Below the pieces are notes generated by a model that did not search any database, had not been told where the DNA came from, and was given only the letters and a program-made list of their open reading frames with translations. Below are positions 1 through 12,835 of a stretch of DNA of 64,000 bases, piece by piece. Source of the stretch: Avena insularis (taxonomy: Eukaryota; Streptophyta; Magnoliopsida; Poales; Poaceae); contig CM042694.1 of the NCBI GenBank assembly GCA_023614405.1, positions 131,445,711 to 131,509,710 of the forward strand, written 5' to 3'. Every line of letters begins with the position of its first letter. Position 1 is the first letter of the stretch. The translations under genes were made by a program, and so were the position numbers.

Positions 1-553
1 AGGGTTGTCTGTGGCGGCTCATGGAGTCTTGTAGACGGCCGGGGACGGCGGTGTGCATCGCATCGCACGGGAGCGCATCGGGTGGTCGTCGGCTGGACAG
101 CGAGTTGCTTCCTCCGTCGCGGAGGAAGACGACGAGGAACAGATGGGTGAACCGGTATTGGGCCATGGGTGGGCTGGCTTCGGCCGGCTGCGGGCTGCAG
201 AAAAGGTTGCGGGTGGGCGGCAGAGAGAGAGGAGAGGAGGTGGCTGGGGCCCTATTTTTTCTGTTTAAAACCTTTTTCTATTTCTGTTTTCTATTTTCTC
301 TTTGTATTTTCAATTTCAAAACTATTTTGAAGATTTCCAAATTACCAGAAGTTTTATAAACACTTTAAATTACCACAGAGCCCTTATAGTCCATTTGGGC
401 TCCTTTTCTTTTTATGATTTTCAAAATTCAAAACCATTTGAATGTTTTTCAGTGAGAGGGGAAAATTAGGGTTTTAGGGCTTTGTTTTCTTCCATGCTCA
501 TGCTATGCACAAATCAAACCCTAATTAGTATTAATAGAACTAGGGGTGTTACA
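1..553. mobile_element. LTR fragment (3' portion), truncated by window start
   Basis: The stretch ends in ggggtgttaca, the reverse complement of the TGTAACACCC start common in grass Gypsy LTRs, followed by acact, which could be one target-site duplication. It runs from GC-rich to T-rich sequence and holds no convincing ORF; the short GC-rich reading frames near 20-360 look like chance. The other LTR and the body of the element lie outside the window, so lineage and orientation are not settled. This is recognition of termini only. Confidence 0.45.
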
Positions 554-940
554 ACACTCAAACAAACACCGATGACAATGGTTCAAGAACAATGAACCAA
601 GATCAAACCAGGAAATGATGAACATGTCCAGTTATCTTTCCATTTCACATCCAAGAAAATAAATAACACTCTTGTGCCACGAGGCAGCAAGCCAATGATT
701 GATCCAAAAAAAATGCCTGAGGTGCGCCTTCAAAGGCCGCTGATTGCTAACAATTAACTGTGTCAGATGGGAGGAAGGGGGTTTGTTTGTTTGTACACAG
801 ATGGTTACATCATTTATGTATATCACATACACCTCTACATTTGGCTCCAGATTCTACTCATCATATATTTACATTACAAAAGCATCTCTCTTCCTTCGCT
901 CGCCGCAGAACAAGACCGTCTTAAAAACAGTCTCCGGCTC
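554..940 (-). other. 3' UTR and downstream flank of the NT-C2 coiled-coil gene
   Basis: This AT-rich stretch lies immediately 3' of the stop codon at 941-943 (minus). It contains no other gene that I can see. The poly(A) site cannot be fixed from sequence alone. The next element upstream ends at 553, so the gene's terminator region is at most about 390 bp before repeat DNA begins. Confidence 0.5.
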
Positions 941-3900
941 TTACTGTTTCCTGGGCGACCGGGTCTTCAGGGTCATCGCGAGCTTCTGCCTCTCGCCTTC
1001 CACCTCGGCCAACTGCAGGCTGAGCTCCGAGTACCTGCCCTGCATGTCTTGCAGCTCGCTCTCGACGGCCGCCTGCTTTCTCTTCAGCTCGATCGTATCC
1101 TGTATCAGCTCATTGATGTCCCTGAAGCTCTGGAAGACCGCCGATTCGTCGTTGTTGTGTTGCTTCAAGAACGAGCTGGAGAGGAGAATGTTCAAGAGAC
1201 GACCGTTTAGTTAAATAGAGATGGATCAGCTGATAATAACAGGGAGGCTGCATGAGTAACTAGATACCTCTGGAAAAGGATGTCTGTCTTCTTCTTTGCT
1301 TGCAGCGCTTCCGCCAGCTCAAGCTCCAAAGCAAGTACTCTTTCCAAGGCATTTCCAGAACCAGGAAGCTCTTGAAATGAAGGAAAAATGCTCCGCAAAT
1401 GTTCATTTGCCTAAAAACAGTGACACATGTAACAACAAAAATGAGCACAAAGTATATGGATTGTAGGTTCACGTTGAACGACAGAGTTAGGTGCATATGG
1501 GTGTTGGAAGCAGAACTCTTCCATTATCTCATGCTAAGTGGCAACAAAAATGTAGAAGGGTGATAATTGAACAGACATACCATATCAAGCTGTGATAATG
1601 CCCTTCCCAAACCACTCAGCGATGGATCAATAAGATTAATATCAAGGGGAACAAGAGGGGACGAATTCTCACTTTTAAGTCTTTCCAGCTGCATATGCAA
1701 AATAATTTCCAGCGAATCAGCCCTGATACACATCATGCCAAGTACTATGAAGTAATTACAGATTCATACGAACCAACCATAAGTTGGTTGAATTACCATA
1801 TTTCATCACAATTAAACTTTGGAAATTGGCTAACTAGCATCCTTTAGTTTTCCCTTCTTTTTGTATTTTTTCCCATTGCTGCTCCTTTTGTACATATTGT
1901 AATTAATTTTGCATATAAAACATAACAAAAACTGCAGCAGGAAATTTTGCTGCCGTTTCCTATCACAAAATATATTTTAGTCATAGATCTTCCTTACTTT
2001 TATCAAACAAAGTCACCTTACTTTTATCAAACAAAGTCACCTTACTTTTATCAAACAAATTCACCTTGCATTTATCAAACAAAATCATATGTATCAAAGC
2101 CCGTAAGGGTGTGTGCAACATGCTTGCGAACTCGGAGCTAGGGACAATTTGGACCTCCTAGATTTCTTGGGGCCAAACGTTGCACACAGCAAAGCAACGA
2201 AAAAGTTCTGGAGCTAGCTCAAGTTGAGGGATCGAGTCCACTAACAAATACAAGAGAAAAATAGGCTTTGATACATATGATTTTGTTTATAGATAACCTC
2301 CATTGGCCAGGTCACTGGAATCCCGACCAACCAGAATGACCCCCTGGTGACGAGCCGTAAAGGGCAAGGAGAGAAAGATGGTGGAGGAGGGGCAAAATGT
2401 GGTAGCCATAGCTGTTGCCACGTCAGATTGCTGTTTGCTGCATGCTAGCTAGAGCAAGGCAGAGAAAGGAGTTGGTCTCCAGCACCAGATGACTGGACTA
2501 TGGTGAATACCGATGGTTGACTGGACCTGACAAACTGAACTTCTGGATCAGGAACATAGTATCTTCGTCAAAGCAGGATGCATACGACATGAGCTTGTTG
2601 AGGATCCTTCCATCAGTGAACCTCTCTATTGTCACGAGGGACTCTAAGCTGCACAACAGTGAGGAGCTTGGATTGGGTGATATTGCAAACGGACTGCTCA
2701 GGTATCCTAGCAGTGCAGAGGCCGGGTGTGAACTCTATAGTTTGTATCACCTTGATATAATCTGCTTGAGTCTAATAAAGCGCCCTTTATCGGCAAAAAA
2801 GGTACCGTTACGCTGTGGCGGGACAAAATAAAAGCATAGAAGGGATCAATATTCTGAAGGAGATGAAGAGTTAGAGTGAAACATTCCAGGATTTTGAAAT
2901 TCTCTTTGTGAAGCGCAAGGCAAATAAAGCAGCACATGTATGTGCAACAGTGCAAGAGAAGCTCTAAAGAGTGTTAAATCTCCCTTGATGTAATTCCTGG
3001 GTTCCTGATTGGGGTTGTCCAATCAGATAGTAATCATTTGCCTTATTAATAAAGTGTGGATCACTGTTTGAAAAACGCTAGAGCAAGGGAGAGACAGGAG
3101 TTGGATTGTAGTTTCTCTGCTGCTGCTGCTTGCTAAAGCAATGTAGAGACAGATCTGAGAGGAGACTTGCTAATTAAATGAGGATTTGTGGTGAGAAGGC
3201 TTACCACATAAAAGATGTCTTGTGAGGAAGATAGAGATTAACGGGGCACATAAGAAACATCCTATCAATTCTGCAGCTCAATGGTCATGCTCTGCGCAAT
3301 GCTTGTGAATGCAGGCACACCAGCAGGCATTTTCACATGACCACCATGAGTTCGCAGATGTGATGGTATCTCACACCGATGAATATATACTCGTAGGAAC
3401 CCAACAATAGCTATGATGATTTCAAAACTTGGAACATATTTTGCAGTATAAAAGAACAGAGAAGTTTCAACATACCTCTTTCTGGAAAAGATTCAAGTCA
3501 TTTGCTAATTTTTTATGCTCTTTAGAAATATCTTTGATGGTATTGTTGACAGTCGGATGATTCTCCAATGATGACTCAGATTCCTTATAGCCATTCTGTC
3601 CAAACAGTACAAATAAAGTAAGCTGAGAGAGCAAACACTGGTATAAATGTTACTAATACCGAAGCAAAACACTTCTGAAAGAAAAATGAGTCCGTGTGCA
3701 TTTATAAAAATGAGTGATTGTGCAATGCATAAATGCACCGCCAGATGGAAATCCTTTGCCTCTATTTGGTGGTTATGAAGCAAGATAGCAAAAGCAAAAG
3801 TGTTACACCAGAAGTGTATATACACTTCTAGACAAAGCACTAACAGAGTAACTGGTAGAAAATAAACAAGATCCAGATCTTATCTCCTGTTAAATTAGGT

Positions 3901-6900
3901 TCAAAGGAAGCTCGATCACTGTGCCACATCAGCCAACTTAATATAGCCCTCTGATTAACAAGTTATTCCCATCAAGCGCTGAAAGAGTAGCTCCTAGGAT
4001 GCGCTTAAGTTATGCTAGCCATCTGTAAACTGACACATTAGAACGTCAAGGATTGAGTTCTTTAAATCCCTTTTCTCTTCTAAGAACAGTAAATTATAGT
4101 GTGAAACAATGCAAAAGCCCCACAAGTAAAACTATTCTTTTTCAAAAAGCAGGGCAGGAGCTCTGCATTTCATTAAAGAATAGAGTGGCCATGTTTATTA
4201 AGGGGCATGTAAACACCAGTTACTGTTAGTTTCCGCAACTTCCAAATATGCCGTAGATTTATCTTTCATCAAAACCTGATATTAAGGACAGTTATGAGAG
4301 GCCAAAACGCAGCCAAATTTCTGTGAAACTTGATGGAGGTTCTAAACAGAACAGCCATAAACATAGTAACAATCCTCTATCCTATGCCCTACACACAGGC
4401 CTATGTCTAGTCCTCTTATGTTTGAAACATAGAGGATTCGAGTTAATGAATCAATACAATAATATCAAGCTGCGGTACATTACATTACATGAGAGCTGTG
4501 GCATATCTCATCTGTGTAACATACTTCCGGACAGGATTTTTTTTACTTCATTTGTGTGCAATTGTCAACTATTTGCATGTGCCCTAACATCAATCGCAAT
4601 TAGTCTAAGCAATCATAAAGATATTTATGTTAGATTGTTACCTCCAAGTTCTCTGGCGGTGCATGTTTGGCATGTGGATGCTCATCAAACTTATCAATAT
4701 CCTCTGATTCTACCATATCTGATGAAAAATGTGTGCTCTGTATTCCACCTTCATCTTCCTGTAATCCTGAATCAACTCCTATTGTACTTGGTATTAATTC
4801 TGGTGCAGGCCCAGATTTAACATCTCCCAGAATTTGCCCGATGGATGTGCCACGAGGGGTGCATGATCTAGAATTACCAGGTGATGTGACATGGTCAGTT
4901 AATGACATATTCTCCAGCAACTTTTTCACTAAGTCAAGTTCCACCCTTGTTCGATTGCGTTCCTCACTGCACTCCTGAAGAGAGGCCTCAATCTTCTGCT
5001 TTTCTTCTTTACAGCAATCGAAGTTCAGCTTTGTGCATTCCAAATCCGTCATTATGCTGTCATATGCATTAGACAACTCTCTTTTATCAGCAGATAAATC
5101 CTGCATCTCCACCTCCAGTTCAGAAACTTTCATTGACAGCTCTTCAATTCTTTTAGCTAGAGCAATCTCGTTTTTCCTTCCAGTTTCAACTTCATCCAAA
5201 GCACTTTGTAGCTTCAGTAACATCTCTTCAGAATACTTTTTAGAGACAAACACCTGACTTTTAAGCTCTTGAACCTTTGATTCATATTGCTCTTTGATAA
5301 ATGCAATTCTAAGGGATTCTTGCATGGCAAACAATGACCCCTCTTTCTCCTTTTTTCCAGCTTCAGCCTTTTCTTTTAGCTCTCTCAACTGGATGGACAG
5401 GTTCTTGAACTCTTCTGCCTTCAGAGTTTGTTCAGCAAGTTTTCGTGTAAGCTCATTGTTCTGTTGTTTTAAATTTGTCAACTGATATCCCAAATCATGT
5501 AGCAGTGATGACATCTCAGTATGCTGTTCTTCCAATTTTGATTTCAGAACCACGTTTAGAATTTCAACTTCATCTTTCATCGATCTCAAACCATCAACGT
5601 GCTCTTCAAGATTTGTCTGTGTGGCTCTAAGCTGCAAAATCTCATCTTGATGCTTCAATACTGCCTCACTGTTATTGATTGATACTGATATATCTCGAGA
5701 CTTGTCACTGCTAACCTGAGCCAATGTTTGTTCATTTTTTTCTATAAGCTCTTCAAGCCTTTCCTTCTCTTGATTAACTCTGGTAAGATTGATTTCTTGA
5801 GAATGGATAGCTGATTCAAGTGTGGCATTTCTGTCAGTTAATTCTGATATACTCAACATGTGCGCCCTTAATAACTTGTCAGCATCTTTGTTCTTAAGCT
5901 GAAGCTTTCCAAGGTCATTTCTTAAGGAATCAAGTTGCACAGCGACATCCTCAACCTGACTTCTCATATAACTAGCTTCAATTTCAGTGGCAAGCAAACC
6001 CTCCAGAATTGTTGCTAACTGATTTTCAGCAGTGGAGAGCTGGGATTGAAGAGAGCAATTCTTACAATTGAGCTCCCTTTTAATTTGTTCATTTTGTGAA
6101 AGAGCGTCTTGCATCAAACTGTTCCCTTTTCTCATGTCCAAAATCTGGTCTCTCAGATGAAGTAACTCTGTTTTGTCATCGTTGTAAGATAGCAGGACCT
6201 GATCCTTCTCCCCAAGTTGAGATGTAAGACTTGCAACGGCAGATTCAAGATCTTCTCTCATTCCCTTTTCTTTTAACAAATTCTCCTCAGTACAACTTAG
6301 ACAATTTTGCAAACCTCTGATTTCATTTTCCATGTGCATCAACAGTTCGTCTTTTGACTGTAGAGACTGGGCCAAAGTTTTGTTATCTTCGTCAGATTCT
6401 GCAAGGCTTACTTTGGTCCTCTCAAGTTCCTGAACAACAGCAGCAATGTCTTTCGTCTTTTCAACAAGAGTCTCGTTCTCACTGATGACAATCTGCAGCT
6501 CCACTTCCATCTGGGCCAGCTTTGATGTTAAGTCACCATTGGTAATGGAGTGCTTTTCTTGAGCCTCTGAGATTACCTTAAATTTATGTTCCATTTCCTG
6601 CAGTTCCTGCTGAAGCTTCTCCACACGTCCCTCAGAAATGTTCAACTTTTCTTTTGTTTCAGCCATATCACAATGAAACTTCTGCTTCACATCAAGCAAT
6701 TCTGTTCCAGACATGTCTGATCTCTTCCGGAGAACATCACACATTTCTTCCAATGCCTCATTTTCGTGATGTAGATGAAGCACCTTCTGGCATGCTTGCT
6801 GCTGAAAGAATTCCAGGCTTGCTATAACAGCAGCGTAGTTCTTGTTTTGAAGTTCATGTAGCAGAGATACCTCATCCAAGCATGAAATTCCGATGTCCTT

Positions 6901-9900
6901 GCTCAAAGAAACAAGTTTAGAGCATAGATTGCTCAGTTGCTCTTGAAGTGATGTGAAAACAATTTGCTGCTCATTGATTAAGGAGGACTGCTTATGTAAT
7001 TCATCTTTCATACCCTCAAAACCTTCCATTACTGATCTGAGATCATCCTTAAGCTGACTAGTTTGCCGACTTTCTTTCACTAAAAGGTTCTCAAATCTCT
7101 TCCTTTCTTCAGTGCATGCATTGTACTTGCTTTCACAAGTTTTATGTTCCTCAACAAGTCTTTCAGATGCCACAAGCCTTTCCATAAATAACGCATTTTC
7201 AACCGAAATATCTTGGAGTTTTGCTTCTAATATTTGGTTCTTCACTGTCAGATCATCGCACTTGAAAATGTATCCTGATTCACTTTCTTTCAAACTTTTT
7301 GATTGGTCCAAAGCAGAGTTTAACTTGCACACTAAGGATTCCCTAGCATCATTAGAGTCATGAAGTTGTTTTTCTAGCATGTATAGTCTTCCCTGCATTT
7401 GCTTAATCATATCCAGTGCAGTATAGTGAGATTCCCTTAGCACATCGGAGAATACCTGAGACTCAATGTTAACAGCATATGTTTCTAAAATCTCAGATTC
7501 CATTGAGAAAGAAGCATTTTTTGGTCCTCCGATGTTGGAGCAGTTCACCTGTGAATCAAGATTACAAGTAACTTCAGGTCTGCTGCGAAGTTCTTCACTT
7601 TTCAGCGCCCGAAGGAGATTTTTCTGGTCATCCATTTTGTAGCTGAAATTACGTGGTGTGCCATTTTCAGCTGAAAACACTCGAGATTCAGTTGCCACAT
7701 GAAGACCTTCAGGTCCAAACTGTTTGACAATAGGCCTGTCTTGGTCACGTTCATTAATACCATGTATATCTGCTACTGCAGAATGCTCTTCAGGAAAACA
7801 ATCACTATCTTCTACAATGGATTGCTTTGCAAGAGTTTCATTTGACTCATACATAGAGAGAACCTGAAAGGACAGCAACTCAAGATCTTTCTGTAGACGA
7901 TCAACAGCGGCAGAATAATTCCATCGGACCCTTTTAAGTGCTGTTTCTGTAGCAACAGCCCTCCTCTCGAACTCCTTATTTTGAGCTTCTAAAGCTGTTC
8001 TATCCTCAACAAATCTCATTAGCTGGTCATTCATCTCCTCATGCATTTTTTGCTTCTGGGCTTGTAGGACAGAAACTGTATAGAAACAAGAATTGTGTTC
8101 TTTCCTAAGATTTTCCAATTCAATTGATGTCTGCTTTTGGGTTTCCTCAAGTTTGAGGATAAAAGATTCATAGTAGCGCTCCATCTGGCTCATCTTCTCC
8201 AGCAGATTCTCCTTCTCAGTTTTTGAGTCCTCCAACTTCTGCAAGAGCCCACACATTTTCTCCTCCATTGTGCCTGTACTGCCAGAGTTTTTCTTGTCGG
8301 TAACATGATCACGTCCCAAGCTTGATTGGTGGGCAAGATCAGATGGTGGAACCAAATGTTCTCGGTAATTTTCTTTCATCTGTCCAAGCTGAAGACCTTC
8401 CTTCAGGTTCTCAATCACACGCTGAATAGCCCCTATATCAGCAAGAAGGAAATCAAGATCACTTGCTTGAAGTCCATGGAGAGCATTATTTCTGGTCTGC
8501 TGCAATTTATTTTCAAGAAGAAGCAAGCCTTGCAGCCATTCAGTTTGGAGATCATGTACTGAACTATCTGTAGCAAGAACACCACTTCCAAAATTATTTA
8601 AAGTATTCCCTTGGCCTCCAGCTGTCATAAGAGGAACTTCGCCATCAGCCTTATGCTTCAAGAGTTTAGCAGATTTCAATTCCCCCAGCTCTCTTTTCAA
8701 ATCAGAACATTCTGTCCTTAGGAAGGATACTTCAGTAGTGAGCTCGCCGCGTGACATGAGTTCAACAGCAAGCTGGTTGGCTAGGCCCTGAGTTTCAGTG
8801 CCTAATTTGCCAGTGGCATCCTGCAGGGACATTGCTTCTGACTTAAGCTTAGAAAAGGCTGACTCAGCTACCTCCAATCTGGTCTTGAGTCGATTATTCT
8901 CCTCATGAGCAGCAGCAAGATCATGACTGCCAGAGAACTCAGGACTCCAACCATGACTCCAATCATTGCTCCCTTGTGGTGAAAGGCGCTTACCCAGAAG
9001 TGGCCCCTTCTCTAGTGTAGGACTTTGACTTGTCGGACACAGTGGTAGATCACCTGAGTGTCTAAAACTACTGGTTTCATGACTGCCACATGGATCATTC
9101 TTTTCAGCAAAATAACCATCTGAAGTATGCGAAGAGTTTTCATAGTCTTCGGTTGAACCCACAGAACCTTCTGCCAAAGGGAACCCCAAAGAAGTTTCTT
9201 TTATCTTATTTCTTGCATTAGCCTATACCAAATGACAAAGGTAATTATGGTGTGTATCAAAGTAACTAATTTTATCAAATTAAGAAATACATAGAAAAGA
9301 ATGTATGGAGATGGTTTAACTAATTTAGTAAATGAAAGCAGTACGTACTGCATGGTACGCAGATTGCATTCACTGACATGAATCTAGGCCTAATAGGTAA
9401 ATTCTCTAGTGATGTATTTGCAGAACAATCAGAAATAGTACACTCAGTATAGATCGATCCCTCTAGTTAAAGGACCAAAGGACCACAGTCCCTTCAAATA
9501 TATCCTCTCATAAGCTACATAATTTGTGTGTCAGAGATTGCCATGGTCACCACAACAAAGAAATCTAGCGGATAACTTGTCAACAACTCAATCCAGAAAT
9601 TTTGCAATATTATTCACTGGCAAACCATGCACGCATGGAAGTTTGTCGTTACTGCCATGAAACGCTACACGAAGGAATATTACATGTGACAAGTATAGGA
9701 CCTCACTGCAATGAAACATAGACATATATGCTTTTGTGATTGGGTGCAGTGACTGCTTTCATCAAAGGAAAACAAAGAGTTCATTTTCAGGGCAGTTATT
9801 ATTACGTCTGTTTATTATAGTATGACCAAAAGCAATCGTGATGAAATCAGCCGTGGAGTTTACCAACCTTATCACTACCAATGTCTGATGAAGCAGCAGC

Positions 9901-11166
9901 AACTTCAGAAGGATCATGACTTCTCTGGTTCACTAGCTGCTGAGAACTTCTGGCACCGGTTTCTCTTTGCTGCTCAAACTCCCTGTACCACGAAAGCATT
10001 TATAAGAGTTGGAACCAATAATCCAAGACTAATTTCATTGTTGCATCGGGGACCAAACCTGAAGCCAGTTTTGGTGCTGAGGAGTTGTGCCGTGACCTGC
10101 AAAAGTATTCATCAAAGAACAACGTCAAAAAGGACGGCCAGAAGGCAAACAAAATAGAGAACAATATTTCCAAGTTATTTTTCAACACAGTGACGAGTAT
10201 TTTCTGATGATTATAGGTGTTAGTAAAAGATGTTATTTAAAACCCATGCATATATATATTCTAGGGAAAAAGCCATACATGTAATACTGTCCCGAAGTCG
10301 CAACCACGAAAAGGAAGTGCAATTGAAACTGGCTTCACTGCTTCTGCAAATTCGGCAAGATTAACATCGACCTCCCCAAGAATACTAGATCGAGAAGTCC
10401 CCTGGTTTTTCAAGAACAAAAGGGAAAAAGAGCAAACATCACTTGTTAGTAAGTTCATCCAGCATTTACGTGGTCATGATATCAATACCTTAATGTAACA
10501 TGTGTGCATGTCCATGGCCGAGGAAGATATGTGATAAGGGAAACTGATTTGTACAACGCACCATGGCCACAACAAGCTTGTAGAGCTTGTCATCGTATGT
10601 CTTGGTCCTAGAATCCTGAAGAAGTCGTGTTGCTTCATAAATAGGATCTGGCCATTTGCAGCTTCCATTCCTCACATTTGCTTTATTTGTTTTTGCAGTT
10701 ACCTTTCCTGTATCAGCAGAGATAAAGGACAAAAACAGCTTGTCCCATCCTGTCGATGGAATCTGCAGCAAAAACAAGTATCCATGTAAAGATTATTTTA
10801 ACTATGGATGGCAGAAACACGCAGTGGGTAATATGTACAAACTGCAAGACTCAAATTAGTAACTACACACCCTTGGACTCTAGGCAGTATGTATATTAGT
10901 ATTGAACACCATCCTAAGGGTGAAAACAAACAGTTTCAGGAGAACTGTGTCTGGTTTTAAAGCTGAGAGGTAAAAGCTAGACTCAGTGCAAGAGTTGAGG
11001 AGTGTACAAAGTAAGGTTCGCCATACTTTGCCGTAATAACCAAAAAAGACAAAGAAATGGCGCTCGAGCGTAAATAAACGGATCTTACATTCGTTGCATG
11101 GAATTGCAGCCGGAATACGACTTTAACTTTGGCCTTTTCGATCTTCCATTTTGGCACCCTTGACAT
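941..11166 (-). CDS. NT-C2 domain and long coiled-coil protein (myosin-heavy-chain-related type), about 1913 aa
   Basis: Ten coding exons join in phase (minus): 11166-11089, 10762-10562, 10401-10279, 10096-10059, 9982-9868, 9222-4642, 3595-3476, 1688-1581, 1410-1268, 1175-941, with GT-AG introns. The ATG opens MSRVPKWKIEKAKVKVVFRL, the usual start of plant C2 NT-type proteins. Residues about 7-150 form this lipid-binding-like domain (SCKWPDPIYE, ILGEVDVNLAEF). Residues about 186-1712, all in one 4.58-kb exon, are Glu/Lys/Leu-rich heptad coiled coil. The C-terminus (NALERVLALELELAEALQAK, FQSFRDINELI, EVEGERQKLAMTLK) matches the conserved tail of the large plant family that includes Arabidopsis AT1G22060. 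The length fits that family (about 2000 aa). A scaffold or tether role at membranes or the cytoskeleton is inferred from architecture; no enzymatic site is visible. No stop or frameshift was found in the joined exons, so the gene looks intact. Confidence 0.9.
1992..2087. repeat. 24-bp tandem repeat, four copies, in an intron
   Basis: The unit ccttacttttatcaaaca plus six bases repeats at 1992, 2016, 2040 and 2064. The first two copies are identical, the third differs at one base and the fourth at several. The last copy overlaps the left arm of the inverted repeat beginning at 2077, so the array and the fold-back element share sequence. Confidence 0.9.
2077..2288. mobile_element. Fold-back/MITE-like element with 25-bp perfect inverted termini
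   Basis: Positions 2077-2101 and 2264-2288 are perfect reverse complements (core catatgtatcaaagcc). The 162-bp interior has no ORF and contains a second inverted match (gtgtgcaac near 2111, gttgcacac near 2179). It lies within the 1.8-kb intron between exons 7 and 8 of the coiled-coil gene. No clean target duplication is visible outside the arms, so the superfamily is not assigned. Confidence 0.6.
2850..3065 (+). pseudogene. LINE RNase H-like tail fragment in an intron
   Basis: The plus strand reads FEILFVKRKANKAAHVCA before a stop near 2969. This matches the end of the plant LINE RNase H domain, where VKRxANxAAH is typical. It is antisense to the host gene and lies inside an intron. Upstream sequence to about 2500 may belong to the same remnant but gives no clear motif. 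The short length means the call rests on one motif. Confidence 0.45.
4137..4190 (-). mobile_element. Probable LINE/SINE 3'-tail remnant
   Basis: On the minus strand the sequence reads AATGAAATGCAGAGCTCCTG followed by a T- and A-rich end. I recognise this as a common tail of grass non-LTR elements. It lies in intron 6 of the coiled-coil gene in the same direction as the gene. The assignment is from memory of the motif and is not proved. Confidence 0.35.
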
Positions 11167-12400
11167 TCTGACGGCGTTTATAATTTAAGCATCTCGTACT
11201 TGTACGAGGATCTTTTGTCTGAAAGCAAGCACCAGAGACAATATAACAGTCCTTAGATCCATCTCATGAAATAAACACATAAAAGTTCAATCTCCTTCAA
11301 ACCAAGCAAAATTCAAGCCGAAAACCATGAAAGGTTGTCCTCATGCATGCGAAACACATAAGGGGAGAGAATGAGAAAATTTCTGCATATGAGAGCACAT
11401 CACCAAAAGCAACTGGCTGGTACGCTTAGATAACAGCAGTCATAGAAAGAACTGAACGATTATGTCCATATTGTCTTCTGCACTAGGCTCCTAACAGTTC
11501 CATAGCTATCAGCAGAACCTCACGGTCTGATGAAAGCAGGAAAATTTCACATGGCCTGGCAAAAATTTAGCATATACTAGTAGTAGACAGATAAGAGCAG
11601 ACGTTGTGCCCTACGAGTCCAGGAGTGAGTAACCAAGATCCATTATGATTCATAATTGCGGCAGCAAGTCCACGAGCCTTTGCTGTAAAGAGAGGAGGAG
11701 GAGGACGAGGATCACGGGACACCTAAAAGGAGCGAGAATTTGCGGCAGCATTGCTGGACAATCCAAAAGAGAAAACTCCCGCACCTACTAAAGCATCGAG
11801 TCTTACAACTAAACCGCCGAGGCCCCATCAATACCCGCAAAGAACAGGGGGGAAATTACGCGGAAAAGCCCGCGCCTTTTGGCAGGTCCCCAGCAACTCA
11901 CGGGTACATGCATCTATGGACGAGGAGGGATAGTTTCGGGTTCGCGAATGCTCTGGGATTTCACGAATTTATTTATGCAATGCCGCCAGATCCATTACCT
12001 TGGCCGCTCGGTGCTCCGGCGAGTGAGGGCGTCGGAGGGGGCAGGCGGCGAGTTCCGGCGAGGGGGCGCGTCGGAGTGGCAGGCAGGGGGAGGCGAGCCG
12101 AGGGCGTCGGAGTGGCCCGTGGGGAATGAGGGAGAGCTGCAGGGGCGGGATCCGTGGGTGTGGGAGCTCCCCGGTTCCGGCGGCGGAGCGGCAGTACCGG
12201 GCCGGCGGAGGAGGAGGAGCAGTGCCGGGGCTGCGGCGCTGTGACGTCCCCGGCAACAGCACGAGAAGAGGGGAGCGAGAATCGGAGGAGCTGGGACGAG
12301 AAAAGCAGAGAACGGGAGACGGGAGCTCAGATCGGCTGAGCTTAGCACGAGGATGCAAGAGGCAGTAGTTGAGGAGGAAAGATAGATTACTGGGCAGCAG
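11167..12400 (-). other. 5' UTR of the NT-C2 coiled-coil gene with a 5' UTR intron
   Basis: On the minus strand a GC-rich leader exon ends at 11999 with the donor CAAG|GTAATGG, and an acceptor GCTTTCAG|ACAAAAG lies near 11219, so a roughly 780-bp intron splits the leader just before the ATG at 11166. The GC-rich, island-like stretch 12000-12360 probably holds the promoter-proximal leader. The transcription start is not fixed. ORFs on both strands here are GC-bias artefacts. Confidence 0.6.
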
Positions 12401-12739
12401 CAGTACTGATGTAAAAGAGGTTGCAGCTTAGTGCGTGACAGGGAAGAGAGGAAGAGTGTGCCGCTTCGAAGGGAGTGATTTGGGTTTGATTAGGAGAGGG
12501 GAACAGCAGGCAGGGCTTGCTTATCGGGAACGGGAAGGGCACTCGTGCCAGCAGCGTAATCATGGCGCTTGTTTGGTCGTCGTTTAATTTATCGCTAATC
12601 ATTTCTTCCCAGGTTTTCTGGTTGGTTAGGTATTTATTTATTTTTAAAAAAAATCAATCGCTGCGATTTAAATTAACCAGAGAGGTCCAGGCTAAGCCTT
12701 ATTAGAATAAGGGAGTGCCTAGATCTTAGTCGTCTAAAA

Positions 12740-12835
12740 ACTTCTTATGTTTATCGCTGGCATCCTACTATTTGGCGCATGAGAACTAGCAAATTTGTTA
12801 CAATAATGTGTGGCACCATGCCAAGCCAAAGTCTT
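12740..12835 (-). pseudogene. C-terminal piece of a LINE RNase H fragment, split by a Copia insertion
   Basis: Read on the minus strand directly after 19273, across the Copia element, this piece continues the reading frame of the RNase H fragment at 19273-19457 (LAWHGATHYCNKFASSHAP then a stop). The shared gtctt at 12831-12835 and 19273-19277 marks the insertion site. It is a decayed remnant with no function expected. Confidence 0.5.

Noticed and set aside
21..359. GC-rich 112-codon plus-strand ORF at the window start
   Set aside because: It lies in LTR-like DNA, has no domain, and ends in low-complexity Phe/Leu from a T-rich tract.
744..1214. Plus-strand ORFs opposite the last exons of the coiled-coil gene
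   Set aside because: They are the antisense shadow of exon 10, whose minus-strand frame matches the family's conserved tail.
11740..12368. Several overlapping Gly/Arg- and Pro/Ser-rich ORFs on both strands
   Set aside because: GC-biased leader of the coiled-coil gene; no frame has a recognisable domain or splice partner.
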